From: Rusavskia elegans
Lineage: Eukaryota > Ascomycota > Lecanoromycetes > Teloschistales > Teloschistaceae
Assembly: GCA_011316305.1 (NCBI GenBank)
Contig: SAUG01000034.1
Span: forward strand, 248,001 to 312,000
DNA: 64,000 nt
Direction: 5' to 3'
In this document: one piece after another, positions 35,690 to 50,130 of the stretch
Position numbering within the stretch: the stretch's first letter is position 1
Layout of the letters: each line of letters starts with the position of its first letter
Notes under the pieces: generated by a model
Databases searched by the model: none
The model's input: only the letters and a program-made list of their open reading frames with translations
Told to the model about the DNA's origin: nothing
Made by a program: the position numbers and the translations under genes

Positions 35690-36660
35690 TATTTCTATAA
35701 AGTTACCCGGATTTCGAATAATAAACTAGAAGCTTGCTATAAATATTATAGATATATTATTAACTATTCTTCTGCCGGATATAGATTAATAATAATAGAT
35801 AATTATATCGGAACGAAAAAATATAAAATTAAATCTTTATTAAAAAGTCTAATATTAATTAAAGTCGTATTTAAACAGGTATATATAAATATATAATATT
35901 ACGTAGAAAAATATATCTAATACTTTTATAGTTTATCTATAAAAAGCTCTTAGCGAAAATATATTTATAGAAAGATTTTCCGGAAATTTTTATATAATAG
36001 ATAATTATAATATATTAGAATTTTAATATTATTAAATATATCGATATTCTCTATATATTATACTATTTAGATTCTAAAATAACTTTTATTTTACTATCGA
36101 CTATATATAATAAGATTATAAATAATATTATAGATATCGAATTAAGTTTATTAGAAAATCTTTCTAATAAAACTAAAGTTTTAATTAATTTAAATAGTTA
36201 GTCGGTAAGTAATGGCCAGTCCTATATATTAATAATCGGTTTGTTTATCGATAAAAATTAGATTTAATACTAGGTTTTTATTAAACTTAAATTTATATTA
36301 GGAAGCTATATAGGTATTATAGAATACTTGAAAAAATATTTATTAGTTAGTCGAATTCTTATTATTATAATCGATAATACCAGTAATAAAAAAATAATAT
36401 TCGCTAATACGGTTAAATATCTCGAGTATTTTACTAAAAATATTAATTATATTAATAGTAATAAATAGAATATTTTAGATTAGAAGGATATATTTAATAA
36501 TTATTACTTTATTATATAGTTAACTCGGATCGACTACGCTTCCGGTATTAATAATATTAAAAATTCGATTATCTATATTTTGTATCTTATATATATATTT
36601 TAACTAATACTATAAATACTATTCGGCTATATTAAATTTAGATCTACTAATAAATGATTC
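35690..36660 (+). pseudogene. hAT-family transposase remnant
   Basis: One plus-strand frame carries a sequence resembling the central catalytic region of fungal hAT transposases. NGQSYILIIGLFIDKN (near 36,210) corresponds to the stretch after the first catalytic acidic residue. This is followed by KFILGSYIGIIEYLKKYL, then IIIIDNTSNKK at about 36,361-36,390, matching the family TADNASNN motif with its catalytic aspartate, and later a histidine-containing ILYLIYIF-type block near 36,570. Stops are TAG/TAA. The N-terminal BED finger and C-terminal dimerisation region are not clear, and no terminal inverted repeats were found, so the element limits are unknown. Confidence 0.65.
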
Positions 36661-39600
36661 TAGAAGAATTGAAATAAAAATAATAATCCGAATATTATTA
36701 TTAATACGGATTATAGACTATCGATAATTTTAGTTAAAATAAGCTTTTTATATTTAATTTATTATTTTATTTAAGCTCTATATATATATCATCCGGATTT
36801 ATTTTATATAAAGTTCTACGTAATATATAATATATTATAAAGTTTCTATTTTCTTTTTAAATTATATTTAGAATTATTTTATATAAAATTCTATATCGTT
36901 TTTAAAGTCCTATATTATTTATATTAGTTCTATAATCTATTTTCGAATTTATTTTATATTAAATCCTATTTTTTTATACTATTAGAATATATTAATATAC
37001 TCGGTTTGAATCTATTTCTAATTATTTTTAAATTAGTAAAATAAACGTCTAGATTAAAGTAAGTAGCTAATATAAAGATAAGTTCTATAAACTATAATTA
37101 ATAAAAATTACCGAAATTTAAACTTCGTAAATAATTAATATATAATTTTATATTAAATAAAAAAAAATTTATTATTAGAAAGTTTTATATTATTTTTAAA
37201 ATATTAATATATAGTAGAATTCGATAAATTATATATTAATCCGTATCTTTACTTTTTATAACGAAATATATAAAATTTTAGAATATTAGAATACTATCTA
37301 GTTAGAATTTAGTAATAAAAAATAGAATTGAATTCAATATTTAATCTAAATTATTAGATCTTTTTATATCTTTATAAAGACGTTAAATACTATAAAAAAA
37401 CCTATAAATTATTTTATTTTTTAAATCTATAATAAGATATTTATTTATATAAAAGATACTAAAGTATTGTTTCGGAAAAAGCGGGGTTTTTTTAAAAAAA
37501 AAAAACTTTTTAAAACTTTAGACGCTGCTTTTACTAAACTTTTTTATTATTATAATAAAATTTAGAATAGTTTAAAATTACTCTATAGATAAACGGTTTA
37601 ATTATATCTATTATTTAGATTTTTACTATTTAATAATATATTTAAGACTATAGATACTAATAATTATAAATCCTGGAAGAATATTTATTAAATTATATTA
37701 AAAGAAATATACTATATCTATCGCGATTAGTTTTTTAAAACCGTATTAGAATTAGAAAAGATATCTAGCTAATAAAATTTCTAGAAAGCCGAAATATTTA
37801 AAAACTATCTAGTTAAAAATAGCCTATAATATTGAAATAAAAATAATAATAGATTTATCGTTTATAAAATATAAAATAAATATAATCCGGATATTTACTA
37901 TATATTTTATTTATCTATCTTATATTAGCTTCTTTCTATTTCTATAATCTAACTAGAAAAGATAAATCTATTTTCGACTAATAATATAAATTAAAACTTC
38001 GATTTTCAATTTTTATATAGATTATATTTAATATTATTACTATTACTTTATTCGGAATTATAAATTAAATATTATTTTCTATTATAAATAGAGTCTATAG
38101 AAATTATAAATTATATTATCTATTAATAATTAAAGCGAAAATAATTTTTTACTAATACTATTTTAGAAAAGATAAAAAAAAAAATTAATCTTTCTATACT
38201 AATCTCTAGTAAAAAACCAAAATAGATAAAATTAAAAAGAAAGAAAAAATAGAAATTTATAATAAAATACTAAAAAATAAATTAGATCGCGACAATATTA
38301 GTAATAATAATAGGTATATTATAAATTAATTAGTAAATTTAACCGTTCTATTAATTCTATTATCTAATATCCTTAATTTTAACCTTTTAAATAATAAAGT
38401 CTAGTTTTTAAACTTGGAAGCGAGCGTAATATTCTATTATTAAAGCGAATAGTAGTAGATTAATAAAAGTTTAGCTAGATCGAAAAAAAATAAATACTAA
38501 TAATTATTATTTTTAGAAAGATTCTAATTTTAATATTATATATATATTTTAATTTTAATAATTATAGAATTATTTATAGCGAGTATAGTTCTAGTTAAAG
38601 ATTCGTTTATATTTATCTGAAGATATATTTTTAATTAAAATTATTTACTAGATTATTCTTTTTTATTATAATAATCCGGATTATTATACTATTTATTTTA
38701 TATTATCTCGAGCTATTTAAAATCTATCGTCCGAATTAATTAAAAAATAAAAGTCTATAGATATATAATTACTAAATTATGATTTTACTAGATAGTAGAT
38801 ATAGGCCGCCTCTTAAATATCTTCTTCTAATATTTATTTATCGAGGAAGAAATTAGAATCGGAATAAATATTCTATTATTCGGCGGGATTAAATAGTTTA
38901 ATCTAACCTTTTTTATAGCTTTTAACTCTTCTAGTTATATAGCGGTAGTAGATTAAAAGGTTTTTCTATACTATTACATTTTACCGGCTAAAATATATAT
39001 TTAGCGGCTAGAATTCTAATAGATATATTCTATTCTATAATTAATATATCTTTTACTATAGATATTTAATTTTATATTAGAAATCTATTTTTTCTAAACG
39101 TTTTATATTAAATTAAATACGCGTAGCGTATGTAAATATTCGCGTTTTAATTTATTTTTTTCTACGCGGCAGTTAAATTCGCTATCTAATATATTTTTAA
39201 TTCCGAAGTTTTCTTTATTATTTATAGCTATTATAGCTTTATATAATCGAATCTAGGCCGATATTTAGATTTTATATCCTCGGAAAATAAAGATATAACT
39301 TTATTTTTTATAGTTTCGTCTTTATCTAAATTTTATTAAATATCTTTTTTATCTTTTCTAATAGAATATATAAAATCTCCGGAGTTTAGAAATATTTAAT
39401 ATCTAGTAGTAATTACTATCGCGTACTTTTTTAAAAAAAATTTACTAGCTAGTTAATATAATATATTATAATATAAATTCTAATATATTTATTATTTTAT
39501 TTAAATATTTATTTTAATCTATCTTTATATTAATTTATTCGGCTTTAGTAATAACTATTTATCTAAAAGGCGATTTTATAGTTTTAAATACGCGATTAAA

Positions 39601-42233
39601 TATTATATAATCGGAATTTTTAGCTTTCGATAATTTTAGTTTATAGAGGTTATACTAAACCGTACGCGTTTTAAAAATAATTATTTATAGATTTCTGGAA
39701 TATTTTTTATCCGTTTTATAATTATTTTTTATTTTAAATAATCGATTAAAATATTTCTAATTCGATTATAGTATATCCGTATTTATTACTTACTTACTAA
39801 ATTAAATATTCGTTTATAGTAATAAAAAATTATTTTATATAATATCCTATTTACTATATTACTATTTAATCTTTATCGGTTCTATATTTTTACTATTAAT
39901 ATTATCGTTATATAATAATTATAAATGGAAATAATTTAAATTTATAGTAATAATAAGCTGAAGATATATTATAACGGCGATACCTTACTATTTTAAATTT
40001 AATTTTGAACGATTCGTTTTATCTAGCGTTTAGATATCTATATATATACTATTCTTGTATATATTTATACTATTATCTATATAGGATTTATCTTAGAATT
40101 AATTTAACTATAGATAATCGTAATAAAAGACTCTATAATTAAATAAAACGTATTTAAATTAGATATATAAAAATTTCGAAAATTAAAAAAAAATTAGTTA
40201 AAATATAATTATTCCATAGAAAATGGAATAAATAGAAATAAAATTAGATTTATTTATTATAGTAAATAGCTATATCTAGTAGATATCGAGTAAAAAACTC
40301 GAATAGCTGAAAATTCTAAAATAGAAATATTTTATTATTATATTATGAAATTCTAACTACTATAAATAAATCTATAATAAAAAAAACTTTATATATCGTA
40401 TATTTTATAATATCCTTATTAAACTAATATAATATTAAAGATCTACTACTAGTAATAAAATACCGTAAAAGGCGCTAGTAAAAGCTCCGAAAAAAACTAC
40501 TAAAACAACTACTAAAACGGCCCCTAAAACTATAAATATATCGAAGTTTAATATATATATAAAGATCTAGAAATATTTTTTAAATAGAAAAACTACTATA
40601 TATTGTCTATATATTTATAAAATAAAGTCTAATAGTATATATTTCTATATTTTATCCTACGAGTTATTTTATATAAACTAAATCTTTATAAAATTTAGAA
40701 ACCGCGTTTCGCTATATTAAAAGATTATAATAAAGTATAGATTTATTTATATTTCAAACTTTTTTTATAAATTTAATCCGAAAAGTAATAATAGAAATAA
40801 TTTAAATTAAATAAAATTCTATATATTTCTAGACTTTTATAGTTAAAGTAATTAGAAAAAAATTCGAGATAACTTTAGTAGTCTAGTTTAAAAATAAAAA
40901 TTTAATAGTTAATAGTATAATATATATATAAAACTAATAGATTATCTAACGGTTAATTTTATATATATCTATACTAAACGGGTTACTATTATATAAAAGG
41001 ATACAAAATATATTATCTAATTATTTTAACTAGAATATAAATAGTTTCTATTATTTTATATAATATAGTACGCTATTAATAATTTACTAATATATAATTC
41101 TTTTAAATATAATTATTTTTATCTTTTCTATCTATATTATAGAGTTATAAAATATACTTTTTAATAGACTTTAGAACGTAATTAATCTATATTACCTTTC
41201 TAGTACTAAAAGTTATTTTAAAAAAATAGCCGGCCCGTTTATTAAATTAAAAACTAAATCCGCCGTTCGCCTATATAAATCTAAAATAAAAAAAACTATT
41301 CCGCGGCCTATAAATATAGAGAATACTAATTGATCTAATATATTATTATCTAGAAATTATCGCGCTAGCTTTCTAGAATAGAATATTACGAATACTTTAG
41401 AAAAAAGAAATAATAGAAAGTAAAATAATAGTAAAATTGTTAAAAATTAATATATCTAGCGGTTGCTTCCTATAATATATCCACTACGTCGGAAATAAAA
41501 TATTTAAAGACTAGTTTTTCAATATATTATATTTATAGATAAATAGATAACAATAATAGTAGTATATAATAGTATATGAAATAATATATAAAATATCGTA
41601 AATATAAATATATCGCTATAGCTACTAGATAAATAGAGTTAATCTATTTTTTTTTTCTTTTTTAATTTAGATATCGGTATAGATTCCGAATATCCAAAAC
41701 CTATACTATACTAATTTAAAAGGGTCTACTATACTAAATTTTAAAAGATTTTTTCAATCTATTCCGGCGAAAAATAGTAGATTAATCTATTAATTTAAAA
41801 TAATTTTTATATATAATATAAATTCTGAAATTGTTATAATAAAAAGTAAAATCTAAAATTTATTAATATTTTCTATATTTTTGATTATATAGTTAATAAT
41901 ATATTAAAAAATAATTTCTAAATTCAATATTTTTTGTTTAATTTCAAAAATAAAAATTTTCGGAATACAATCTGTATATTTATAATCTTTAAATTTAATA
42001 TAAATTATTTTTATACTATTTATAATATATATAGCTGATAGAATATATTACTAACTTTTAATAATATCATTTAATAATATTTATTATTTTTATAAAGTAT
42101 TATTAGTAATTATTATTACAAAATAGAAGGTATTATTAATAAATATTAAAATAAAAATTAAATAATAATAGTAATCGTAAAATATCTAGTAATAGATAAA
42201 TAAAATATTAAAAAAACTATATATAAATAAATT
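36661..42233. repeat. RIP-degraded AT-rich DNA, no recognisable gene
   Basis: About 5.6 kb. Its first part may hold the rest of the hAT transposase (a plus frame near 37,600-37,800 includes YKSWKNIY), but I could not confirm it. No LTR, terminal inverted repeat, tRNA or intact frame is seen in the remainder. Confidence 0.55.
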
Positions 42234-42357
42234 TAGACTGGATATTTCGATACGAGTTTTCGTCGATACTACGGAAACCCGTATCGAATTTAATTCGGAA
42301 ATCCGATAGAAATTCGCGAAACTTTTATTAATAGTATAATATTATAATAGTTAATTA
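42234..42357 (-). mobile_element. hAT-type MITE end fragment
   Basis: Starts TAGACTGGATATTTCG and carries the block near the ACGGAAA end of the family. It stops where another MITE end begins at 42358. Probably a truncated copy, or one end of a copy cut by the next. Confidence 0.6.
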
Positions 42358-42500
42358 TAGACTGGCCGTCGGATCGGGTTTCGAATTTAAATTAACTAAT
42401 TCGATTCGAATCCGGATCGGAATCGGATATCCGGATTTAATTTACAAAAATACTAAAATTATATATAAAACGTAATTCTAATATTAAAATATAATTTTTC
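42358..42500 (+). mobile_element. hAT-type MITE fragment
   Basis: Starts TAGACTGGCCGTCGGATCGG and continues with CCGGATTTAATTTAC like copy 2. The opposite terminus is not found before 43561, so the copy is truncated. The right limit is approximate. Confidence 0.6.
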
Positions 42501-43561
42501 TTATATATTATACTATCTATATATCTTTATTTTATTCTAATAATATACCAAAGACTTTAGATATTTCTAATATTAATTTATTCTAATTTTAATATATACT
42601 ATTTATTATAATCTATTGAATAATAAATATTATTTAAATTAATATTTAGTATATATAAATCTTTATTACTTTTCAATATTACGATTATGAAAATATAATA
42701 TAAAATATCAATTTATTCTATTTCTAATTTTCTTTTTTATAATAATTAATTATTATAATAAAATATTAATAAACAATATATTATATCGTAATATATTTAA
42801 TATTTTTATAAATTTTTTATTCTATTTTTTTTTATAATAGCGTAATATATAGTATATATAAATATAAATAAAATTAATATTTTATCGTAATATAATTAAT
42901 TTTATAATTACGCTAAAACTATTCTTGATGAAAAATTAATTCTATTTTATAAAAATATAGCGAAGATTCGAAAAAATAGAATCGGGAAAAATAAAAATAA
43001 AAATAAAAGAAAATTTTATAGTATTATAATACCGATAATAGTTTAATTAATAATCTATTAAAAGAAATATAAATAGAAACCTAGAATCGTCGCTTTTTAA
43101 AAAATCTATAGATACTAGAAAAGCTTCGAATCTTTTATTTCTAAAGTACCTTTTACTAGATTATATCGCGAAATCTTTATCGACGTAGCTATTATAAATA
43201 TAAATAGAGAAATCGATAGAATATAAAATATAGTATTAGTTATTTTATAGAATATAATAGAAGAATATATAATTACTTTTTTAATATATTAATATATTAC
43301 TTTATTATATTATTATATATTATCGACTATATTTAATTTTTATGGATTTTTAACTAGTTGTAGTCTATACTAAACGTATTACTATTTAATAGAAAGATAT
43401 CTAGTTTATTAAAGAGTTAATATAGAATCTAGAAATATAGCCGGAAATATAACGATAGTTAATTAATAATGAATTCTAAAAAATTAAAAGCTTTAGAGAA
43501 AAGATATATATCTATAAAATTATTTAAAGAGAAAAAATACTATTTATATAATATCGGTATA
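42501..43561. repeat. AT-rich spacer, no recognisable gene
   Basis: RIP-type sequence of about 1 kb with no element, RNA gene or protein motif recognised. Confidence 0.55.
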
Positions 43562-43932
43562 TAGACTGGCCGATTCGAATCGAATTTCCGTCGAACCGTC
43601 GAATATTTAATTCGATTTTAGTAATCCGATTCGGATCAGATCCGATTATATTATATATTTAATTTATTTTTATTTTAATAAATATATAAAGGTAATATAT
43701 CCAGGTAATATATTTTGTTTTACTACGAATTTTCTAGCCAGCGTGGTTAATTAATTAGAACTTTTTTAGTAAATTCGTATAAAAGTTAATCTAACTTTAT
43801 ACTTTTATACTAGAGACTGACGCTAAAATCTAATTTTAACGGGTCGGGTCGGGTTATATTTCAATCTAACTCGATTCGGGTCGAGTCGAATTAGCCAATC
43901 CGGATTCGAAATCCGACCCGACGGCTAGTCTA
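43562..43932 (-). mobile_element. hAT-type MITE, short subtype
   Basis: 371 bp, starting TAGACTGGCC and ending GGCTAGTCTA. Flanking octamers are TCGGTATA (43554-43561) and CCGATATA (43933-43940), two transitions apart, consistent with an 8-bp duplication altered by RIP. It is shorter inside than the ~500-bp copies, sharing only the ends (ACGGAAA side and GACGG side). It resembles the inner copy at 50520. Confidence 0.85.
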
Positions 43933-44047
43933 CCGATATATAAGCTAATAAATATAGGTAACCGTTATATAAACTAGTATTAAATACAATATATTACCGT
44001 TTTATATCACTTGTAATTACTTTCGTATTTAACTATCGAATACGATT

Positions 44048-44233
44048 ATAAATCGAATCGGATCGGATTTTTAGATTAGATTTTTAAATTAAAATCTATA
44101 ATCCGATCCGAAAATCGGATTAGAATTTATAATCCGATCCGATCGTTTAGCGGGTTAAACTCGAATCGGATTACTAAAATCGGATCGGATATCCGACGGT
44201 TCGACGGAAATTCGACCCGAACCGGCCAGTCTA
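44048..44233 (+). mobile_element. hAT-type MITE, truncated
   Basis: Contains the TTAGCGGGTTAAACTCG block and the terminal ...GACGGAAATTCGACCCGA...GGCCAGTCTA end seen in the short subtype. The left end is missing. GATCCGAT words are repeated several times. Confidence 0.65.
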
Positions 44234-44387
44234 GTAAATTATTTAATTTTTTATAAAAATAATATATTTAGTTCAAATAGAATCATTCTAGCTATCGTTA
44301 ATAATTAATTAAAAGTTTTTTCGTTAAATAAATATAATTTTTATATTAGTATATATTTTTCTATTAGAATTCAACGTTTTAGTATTT

Positions 44388-44489
44388 CCGAATCGGATCG
44401 AATTAGATTATAAACTAGAAATCGAAAATCTATCGGTTCGAATCGATTTTTTTATTTCGAATTCGAAATTCGATTCGACGGCCAGTTTA
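44388..44489 (-). mobile_element. hAT-type MITE end fragment
   Basis: About 100 bp ending CGACGGCCAGTTTA, the GACGG-side terminus of the family. The rest of the copy is absent or too mutated to see. Confidence 0.5.
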
Positions 44490-45233
44490 ATTAAATTATG
44501 ATGATTTTATTGTAAAATTAATATAAATTATAAAATTTGATTTTTTAAATAGATAACAATATAGAAATAATATATTTAAATAATACAGATGTAAATTATT
44601 ATATTTTTTCTACTTATTTTATTTATTTTATTTATTTTATTAATTATATCTTTAGTAAAAGCTATTTATCTATTAATATTTTTCAAATAAATCTATTTAT
44701 TATAGTATTTTTGATTATTTTAATATCTATTCTATATTTTATATTATTAATAGAAATTTTTTATCAAATATATATTATTAACAATATAATTATAATATTT
44801 CTATAATGTTATTACTAGTATATAAAATACAAGTTATATTAAAACTATTTAAAATCTATATTATTTTTTATAATACTTTCAATATACTATTTTATTAATG
44901 TAAATAATTACGTTTGTATTTAATTAATTAATATCATTTTATAAAATTCGATTCTATTAATTGGAATTGTCTTAATATCTATATTTAGAATCGGTAAATT
45001 TGTTTCCAATATTTATATAAATATTTATTTTTTTTATTTAAAAAGTATATCTGTTATAGCCGAATATTTTCCGTTTTCTATTTAAAAAAAGTTATAATTA
45101 AAATATTTTATCTATTTACTATAATTTATTGATTGTATAAAAGTGAATAAATCTATATATTCGGTTAAACAACTATATACTATTATCAATTGATTTTTTA
45201 TATTATAATTTTTAAATAAATATTTTATTAATT
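44490..45233. repeat. AT-rich DNA, no recognisable gene
   Basis: About 740 bp, extremely A/T rich, with no element recognised. Confidence 0.55.
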
Positions 45234-45660
45234 GGCCTGATAGTATAGTAGTAACGCTGCGTGACCTGGAAGTCTAACGGATCTGTACTCTATTTCGGAA
45301 TTAGCGGAGTTAATCTAGCGGGTCGGAGGTTCGAATTTTTCGAAAACTAATTCTAATATTTAAATTTTTTCTATTAATAAAATCGATTTTATATAGAGTT
45401 TTTATATAGAGAGTTTATATAGTAGATTATTTTAGTTTAAAAAAATTGCTTCGATCGAAGTAAATTATATTAATTAAAAGTAAATAGATTACGGTTTCCC
45501 CCTAGATTTTAGTCTAAATCTAGCTTTTTCGGGAATCCTAAATTGAATTCGCGATAAATATTTAAATCCAAATAATTACGTAATCTGATCGAATAGTATT
45601 TCTGATACTAATTTAAATAAAATAATTAAAAATCCGAATAACTAAATCGTATATATATAA
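45234..45660 (+). repeat. tRNA-headed SINE-like repeat, copy A
   Basis: The head contains an A-box-like TAGTATAGTAGTAACGC and, about 70 bp on, a B-box-like GGAGGTTCGAATT. Between them lie the family blocks GTCTAACGGATC and TTTCGGAATTAGCGGAG. A body of ~300 bp follows, with GATTACGG and TTTAGTCTAAATCTAGCTTT blocks, ending AATCGTATATATATA. The same order occurs in copy B. Probably an RNA polymerase III-derived retroposon, not a working tRNA gene. Confidence 0.7.
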
Positions 45661-45677
45661 TTCATTAATTAAATAAT

Positions 45678-46123
45678 GACTTCGATAGCGTAATGATAAC
45701 GTTACGTAATCTGACGGCCTAACGGATCCAGCGTTATATCTCGGAATTAACGGAGTTAATCCGGCGGATCGGAGGTTCGAATTCTTCGAAAGCTAACCTA
45801 ATATTTAAATTTTTTTAAATCGACTAAGTCGATTTTTATAGAGTTATATAGAAATCATATAAAAAGATTATTTAGAGAATTATCTCGGCCTAGCCGTTTC
45901 TAATCGAAGCAAATTAAATAAATTTATAAAATTAAATAGATTACGGCTTCCTTTTAGATTTTAGTTTAAATCTAGTTTTTTCGAAAATCTTTAATTCGAG
46001 TTCTCGATAAAATATTTAATTACTAAATAATTATATAATCTGAATAAATAAACGTCTCTAACGTTAGATTCGTAAAAGATTAAAATTAAAATTCGTATAT
46101 TTAATCGTATATATATAATAGCT
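45678..46123 (+). repeat. tRNA-headed SINE-like repeat, copy B
   Basis: A direct repeat of copy A starting about 18 bp after its end. Head blocks GATAGCGTAATGATAACG, GCCTAACGGATCCAGCG, CTCGGAATTAACGGAG and GGAGGTTCGAATT are the best preserved of the three copies. The body ends AATCGTATATATATA. Two copies in tandem orientation suggest insertion next to, or duplication of, an existing copy. Confidence 0.7.
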
Positions 46124-49100
46124 CGGAGATAATCTAAAAGAATTTATATAATAATAGATATTTTTAGATTATAATTCTAAATTAGCAAGATTACAGATAA
46201 TTGGTATATAAAATGTAATTTTATAATGAAAGATAATAAAATGAAACGTAAAATATAAAATATTAAAAAGTATTTTAAAATCTCTTTAAAATACGTATAT
46301 AAATATAACTAATATACGAAAACGATTTAATTCTAAAATATAAAAGTAATTTAGAATAAATAATTTATACGCTATTTAGATATTTATCGATTATCTAATA
46401 GATATCTCTTCTATACTCGTATTTATATCCTCGATATCCAATTATAAAACCGCCTATAAAAGTTTTGAACGATAGAAATAATATTTTTTATTAAATAGAA
46501 GATATAGTATATTATAAAAGAAAGCTATAGTAAAATATCGAGATCTATATAAAATAAATTAGCAGTCGATCTAGAAAAAGATATATAGAAATTTACTAAT
46601 ATTAATTTTAATAATTTTATTCGTCTAGATTCGCCCGAATAGATTTATATACGTATTTAACGTCTATCTAAAAGTATAGCGTATTACAGATATTATTAAA
46701 ATAAAGTAGTTATAAATATTTTCAAATATAATATTAAAAACAAAATAAAATTTAAAATATAATATATATAATATAAATAGATTAAAATTATAGAATTCGT
46801 ATTTAGCGTAAAGCTACTAAATTTTCTACTTTTACTAATTATCTTTTTCTTCTATATTCTATTCCTGCCTTTTAGTATCTATATTTATATAGGAGATTTC
46901 GAAATACTTAATTTTACTTATTTATTTTTAATTATACGATTTTTTTTTTACCGATAGAATTATCTTTTTTAATTATAGAGATAAAGGTAAAAAGTAGTTC
47001 TAGTATTTACAAATTTTAAATCTCGAATTCTTTAATTAATCTGGTTTTGTATTGAAATATCTAGTTTAATATTTATAATAATGATAAAACTAATAATAAC
47101 TATAAAATAACGTTTTCGAAGTTTAATAATATTCCTCTTTTTAATAATAATAATAATAAAGAGAAACTACGATATTAGTTAACGAAACGGAAATAAAATA
47201 ATAGCTTATTTCTAATAATTTCTAAAAAGAAATAGTATTATTTAGATTAGAATACTGGAAAATAAAAGTTTGTTAAATTATAAATTTAATTTAATATCTA
47301 GAATATATTAAACGAGTTCGAAAATATATCGATATCTTTAATATCGCCTGCTAAAATTAAACAATAAACCCGCTTCGATCATATTCGCGTACTCGACGTT
47401 AATGAAAAAAAAACTTATTAGTAAACCTTAAAAGCTGAAACTTCTAAAATAAATTTTCGGAAAAATAAATTAAATCTCTAAATCTAATTTTAAATCAAAA
47501 TCGCTGATATATTATCTATTAATAGATTTGGAAATTAGATTCCTTTTATCGATAGTATATATTATAATATTAGTTATCTACTTTCTATTCTTTTCGACCG
47601 CTATAATTATTAATAGATATTATTTTAGTCTATATCTACCGTTATTAATACTAAAATACTAGGTGAAGATAGTATCTAGTAGATTATCTAGTAGAATATC
47701 TTCTAGGATTAGAACTTTAATACGATAGATAAAATTAATAATCTTTTTCTTTTTAAATTTATAACTGTTAAATAATAGAAGTTCTATTTAATAAAAGAAT
47801 CTAAAGCCCGTATAAAAGGGTTTTAGATGGAATATTATATTAATTTTCTTCTACGTTTTTACTTTAACAATATTACTAAGCTATTTTTCGGCGTTTAAAG
47901 TCCTATCGTCCAAATATAGAATTAGGAACGAAAATAATCGGTATTAAAAATTAATATATTTACCGCGTGTCAAAAGTAAATATATATAGATAATATAGAG
48001 ATATAGATAATATATAGATTCCCTATTATTAATCTAAATTTTTTTTAATACGTTTATACTAAATAGTATCTTGTTAAAAATATTCAGAAAACTATTAGTA
48101 ATATAGATTATATCAAAAGTCTAGTATTTATATATATATCGTTTTTTATTAATCGCTTTTATATTTTCTTTTACCGGTAAAATTGTCGATATCGTCGAAA
48201 CTACCGAATTTTTAAAAAGAGTTATATTTATATTTTAGGATATATATATATATATTTCTTCTACTATTATATTTAATTTTCTATTTTTCCAAAATTTTAG
48301 ATTTATTTTCTACTAGCTAACTATCGAATAGATATCTTTACTAATTTCGTTATTTATATAAAAATAATAATAGATTATTAGTTCTCCGATAAAAATATAC
48401 TATATAATTATAAATATTGCCGTAATAATATACTATTTTGATTTAATAAAATAGAAATTTTTTAAAAGTTTAAACTAATAATAAAGTAATTATAGAAAGC
48501 TATTTTCAAATTATACCAATCTAAAAAACAATCCGAAAAGAATATTTTAATATTTAATGGAAATTCCGACTTTATATAGTTTAGCGGACCGTCTAATAAT
48601 ACTAATAATAAAAATGGTTTTATAGTTAGAAATAGTAGTAGTATCGATAAAAGTAATGATAATAATATAATATAAGATTTTCGCGTTATCGCTAGTTTCG
48701 ATATAGATTTTTTTATTTTAGAATTCGAATAGTATTTTCTATAATACTTCCGATAGTAGTTTAAATCTAAAATATAAAATTTTAGGATTTTAGAATTTAT
48801 AATAGCGTCTATAATAGACGGTTTTATAATCAGGTTTATAAAATAAATATCTGCTATTACTACTTTCTACTACTTTATATCGACAGCTAGTAGTTATTAA
48901 AAAAGCTTATATTTTTATATTATAATATCTCTATATGAATATAGCTTTTTAACTTGTTTAAAACTATTTAATAAAGGCTTTTTAACTCTCTAATATCTAG
49001 ATTTAACTAGAATATTATATTTACTATCTCTTTTATAATAGAGCGGAGAGTTAATAAAGCTTTAATATTATAGTTACTATAATATCCGTTTGGAATAGAA

Positions 49101-50122
49101 TTGCTTCAATTATAATAGAATTCTATTATATCGAATTTATTAATATTTATTTTAATATAATATAGCTATTAGAATTGGTTAATTAATATAGAATATTTTA
49201 ACGGACTCGAAACTTTTTATAATCTTTCGTTAAAATTTCTCTTTTTTATATATAAAATCGAATATAAATTAAAATAATATTAACAAGAAGATTATATAAT
49301 ATTATATTTATATCGTCTTAATATAATGTAATTAAATTAATAGCGGCCTTTTTCGTAATAAAAGAAATTTTCGAAACTTTAAAAATAGGAATCGGGAAAG
49401 CCGATTGCCGGGTAATTAAAATAGCGTCGGTAGAATAGATATTTTTAATAGTAATAATAATAACGTCGGAAAGCGTATATAAAATAATAAATCTAATATA
49501 AACTTTGAATAAAATAGTATAGATTATTTATCTAAAAAATATTTAGAAAACTAAAATTCAATTTAAAATAATCGAAGATCGAAGAATTTTTATAGTAATA
49601 GTAATAGATCTATTGAAAAGCCTAAAGTTAATATAATAAAAAGTAATCCTAGTACTATTAACTAGTAAAAAAAAACTAGGTATAGATTTAATAACAGCCT
49701 GGAATAAATAAATTAAAGTAAAAATTGATTTTATAATAATAGTATTTATCGAATTACTCGTAAAATAATATTATAGAACTAAAGTATTTCTAGATTTATA
49801 TCTTTAAACTAATAATATTTTTTCATATTTTATTAAATAATATAATCTTGAAAATATATATTAAATAGAATAAATCTATTTTTAATAGATTAAAAGTCAG
49901 CGCGCTATCTATTGTAAAATATACGACTTTAACTAGATAATAATAGATAATTCAAACCGTCGAAAAGTATATATATCGCGATTATACGCTTTTAATATAA
50001 TAGATAAATATAGTATCTTTCAAGATAGATAAATTTTATATTAGATATAAATAGTTATAAATCTAATATCAAAGTAGAAACGATTTTTTATCCGTAATAA
50101 AAAGATATAAAGTATTAAAACG
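46124..50122. repeat. RIP-degraded AT-rich DNA, no recognisable gene
   Basis: About 4 kb with closed frames and no motif I can name on either strand. Small purine-rich and CG-retaining patches (for example near 49,390-49,460) occur. Probably old transposon DNA. Confidence 0.6.
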
Positions 50123-50130
50123 AATATAAA

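Noticed and set aside
45234..45345. Functional tRNA gene
   Set aside because: A-box and B-box-like segments exist, but the segment is too long, no clean cloverleaf or T stem forms, and the sequence continues into a repeated body.
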